Below the pieces are notes generated by a model. The model was given only the letters and a program-made list of their open reading frames with translations. It had not been told where the DNA came from and did no database searches. This document shows positions 62,970 through 64,000 of a stretch of 64,000 bases of DNA, one piece after another. The stretch is from Ariolimax columbianus. Lineage: Eukaryota; Mollusca; Gastropoda; Stylommatophora; Arionidae. Location of the stretch: the NCBI GenBank assembly GCA_036924085.1, contig JAVGWX010000012.1:5410043-5474042 (forward strand). The letters run 5' to 3'. A program made the translations under genes and the position numbers. The first letter of the stretch is position 1. Each line of letters begins with the position of its first letter.

Positions 62970-63725
62970 GTGTTGGTGTACTGTGGTGGTTGATGGGGTT
63001 GTTGGGGTGGTTGATGGTGTTGTTGGGGTGGTTGATGGTGTTGTTGGGGTGCTGTGATGGTTGATGGTGTTGTTGGGGTGGTTGATGGTGTTGTTGGGGT
63101 GGTTGATGGTATTGTTAGTGTGTTGTGGTGGTTGATGGTATTGTTGTGGTGGTTGATGGTATTGTTGGTGTGTTGTGGTGGTTGATGGTATTGTTGGGGT
63201 GGTTGATGGTATTGTTGTTGTGGTTGATGGTATTGTTGGTGTGTTGTGGTGGTTGATGGTATTGTTGTGGTGGTTGATGGTATTGTTGGTGTGTTGTGGT
63301 GGTTGATGGAATTGTTGGTTTTGTTGTGGTGGTTGATGGAATTGTTGGTTTTGTTGTGGTGGTTGATGGTGTTGTTGGGGTGCTGTGGTGGTTGATGGTT
63401 TTGTTTGTGTTTTGGGGTGCTTGATGGTATTGGTGTGGTGGTTGATGGTATTGTTGATGTGTTGTGGTGGTTGATGGTATTGTTAGTGTGTTGTGGTGGT
63501 TGATGGTATTGTTGGTGTGTTGTGGTGGTTGATGGTATTGTTGGTGTGTTGTGGTGGTTGATGATATTGTTGGTGTGTTGTGGTGGTTGATGGTATTGTT
63601 GGTGTGTTGTGGTGGTTGATGGTATTGTTGGTGTGTTGTGGTGGTTGATAGTATTGTTGGTGCGTTGTGGTGGTGGTTGGTGTGTTGTGATGGTTGTTGG
63701 TGTGTTGTGGTGGTTGATGGTGTAA
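62970..63725. repeat. TGG/TTG-rich degenerate minisatellite (about 18-33 bp units)
   Basis: Built from TTGTGGTGGTTGATGGTATT and GTTGGTGTG/GTTGGGG modules. Almost no C on the + strand for 750 bp. The long His/Thr/Asn/Pro frame on - follows from the composition. Confidence 0.93.
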
Positions 63726-63824
63726 GCACTCACAGTAATATGTAAGGGCCAGTTTTACATGGGTACAAAAACATTTTGACCAAAACTTTGGGACAGGAGT
63801 ACACAGATGAGACTAATAAAATAG

Positions 63825-64000
63825 ATCTTCTTCGGAGTTTGTCCAAAAAAAACCATTGCGTCAAGTTTGTAGCGAGGCTGCGATGTCTGAACCTTTCGGC
63901 CTGACACATGTGGTTTCAGCTGCCTCTTTTTAGTACTGGTTTACCTTCCCACTGTGATTCTGATTGTCTTAGCCAGAATAAACTAGTGCAGTCTGATTAC
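63825..64000 (-). mobile_element. Diverged family A-like element, cut by the window edge
   Basis: GATCTTCTTCGGAGT, TTTGTAGCGAGGCTGCGATG, AACCTTTCGGCCTGACACAT, TTTTTAGTACTGGTTTACCT and TGTCTTAGCCAGAATAAACT follow the family order in reverse. It probably continues beyond 64000. Confidence 0.55.

Noticed and set aside
62960..63733. Long His/Thr/Asn/Pro-rich frames on -
   Set aside because: Composition artefact of the TGG/TTG-rich simple repeat.

Overview
The window is animal (eukaryotic) DNA. It holds the 5' two-thirds of one split gene on the + strand, set in introns packed with tandem repeats and old transposons. The gene encodes a puromycin-sensitive aminopeptidase (NPEPPS/PSA, an M1 zinc metallopeptidase). 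Fourteen coding exons can be placed between 14684 and 62336. They carry GT/AG borders and consistent phases and give 618 codons, from the start ATG through the GAMEN, HEXXH-18-E and catalytic Tyr motifs to part of the C-terminal helical domain; the rest lies past the right edge. The LINE families, the piggyBac and mariner elements and the minisatellite load suggest an invertebrate, perhaps a lophotrochozoan such as a mollusc. That guess rests on general resemblance only; nothing here fixes the species.

Layout. 1-14683 is intergenic: LINE reverse-transcriptase and RNase H fragments, tRNA-derived SINEs, a 3'-shared retrotransposon family called family A here, short arrays, and a broken trypsin-like gene (10205-10720, -). 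14684-20423 holds exons 1-2; intron 1 is mostly a degraded piggyBac-like transposase gene on the - strand that carries three expanded tandem arrays of its own coding sequence. 20424-31475 (introns 2-3) holds mariner and LINE debris and a 50-bp array. 31476-34923 has exons 4-6. 37318-38487 is a 45-bp array running straight into exon 7. 40481-46045 has exons 8-10 (the active site), with two near-identical 0.66-kb TTAA-flanked MITEs. 49939-56839 has exons 11-13, a degraded piggyBac-like transposon and five arrays, the last running into exon 13. The remainder is intron 13, exon 14 and the start of intron 14.

The most striking observation is that three exons (7, 11, 13) are preceded by tandem copies of their own 3' splice site. 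At exons 7 and 13 the period is a multiple of three (45 and 51 bp), so every copy offers an acceptor that could add a stretch of in-frame peptide: up to 5 x 15 residues at exon 7 and 9 x 17 at exon 13. At exon 11 a single decayed extra copy remains. Use of these acceptors is a hypothesis that RNA reads would settle. Other notable points are a retroelement insertion whose target-site duplication copies the exon 2 splice donor, a MITE lying inside a LINE reading frame, and an internally deleted LINE copy with intact target-site duplications.

Limits: everything was read by eye with no searches run. Repeat borders without target-site duplications are approximate (tens of bases), and TE clade names are by motif resemblance.
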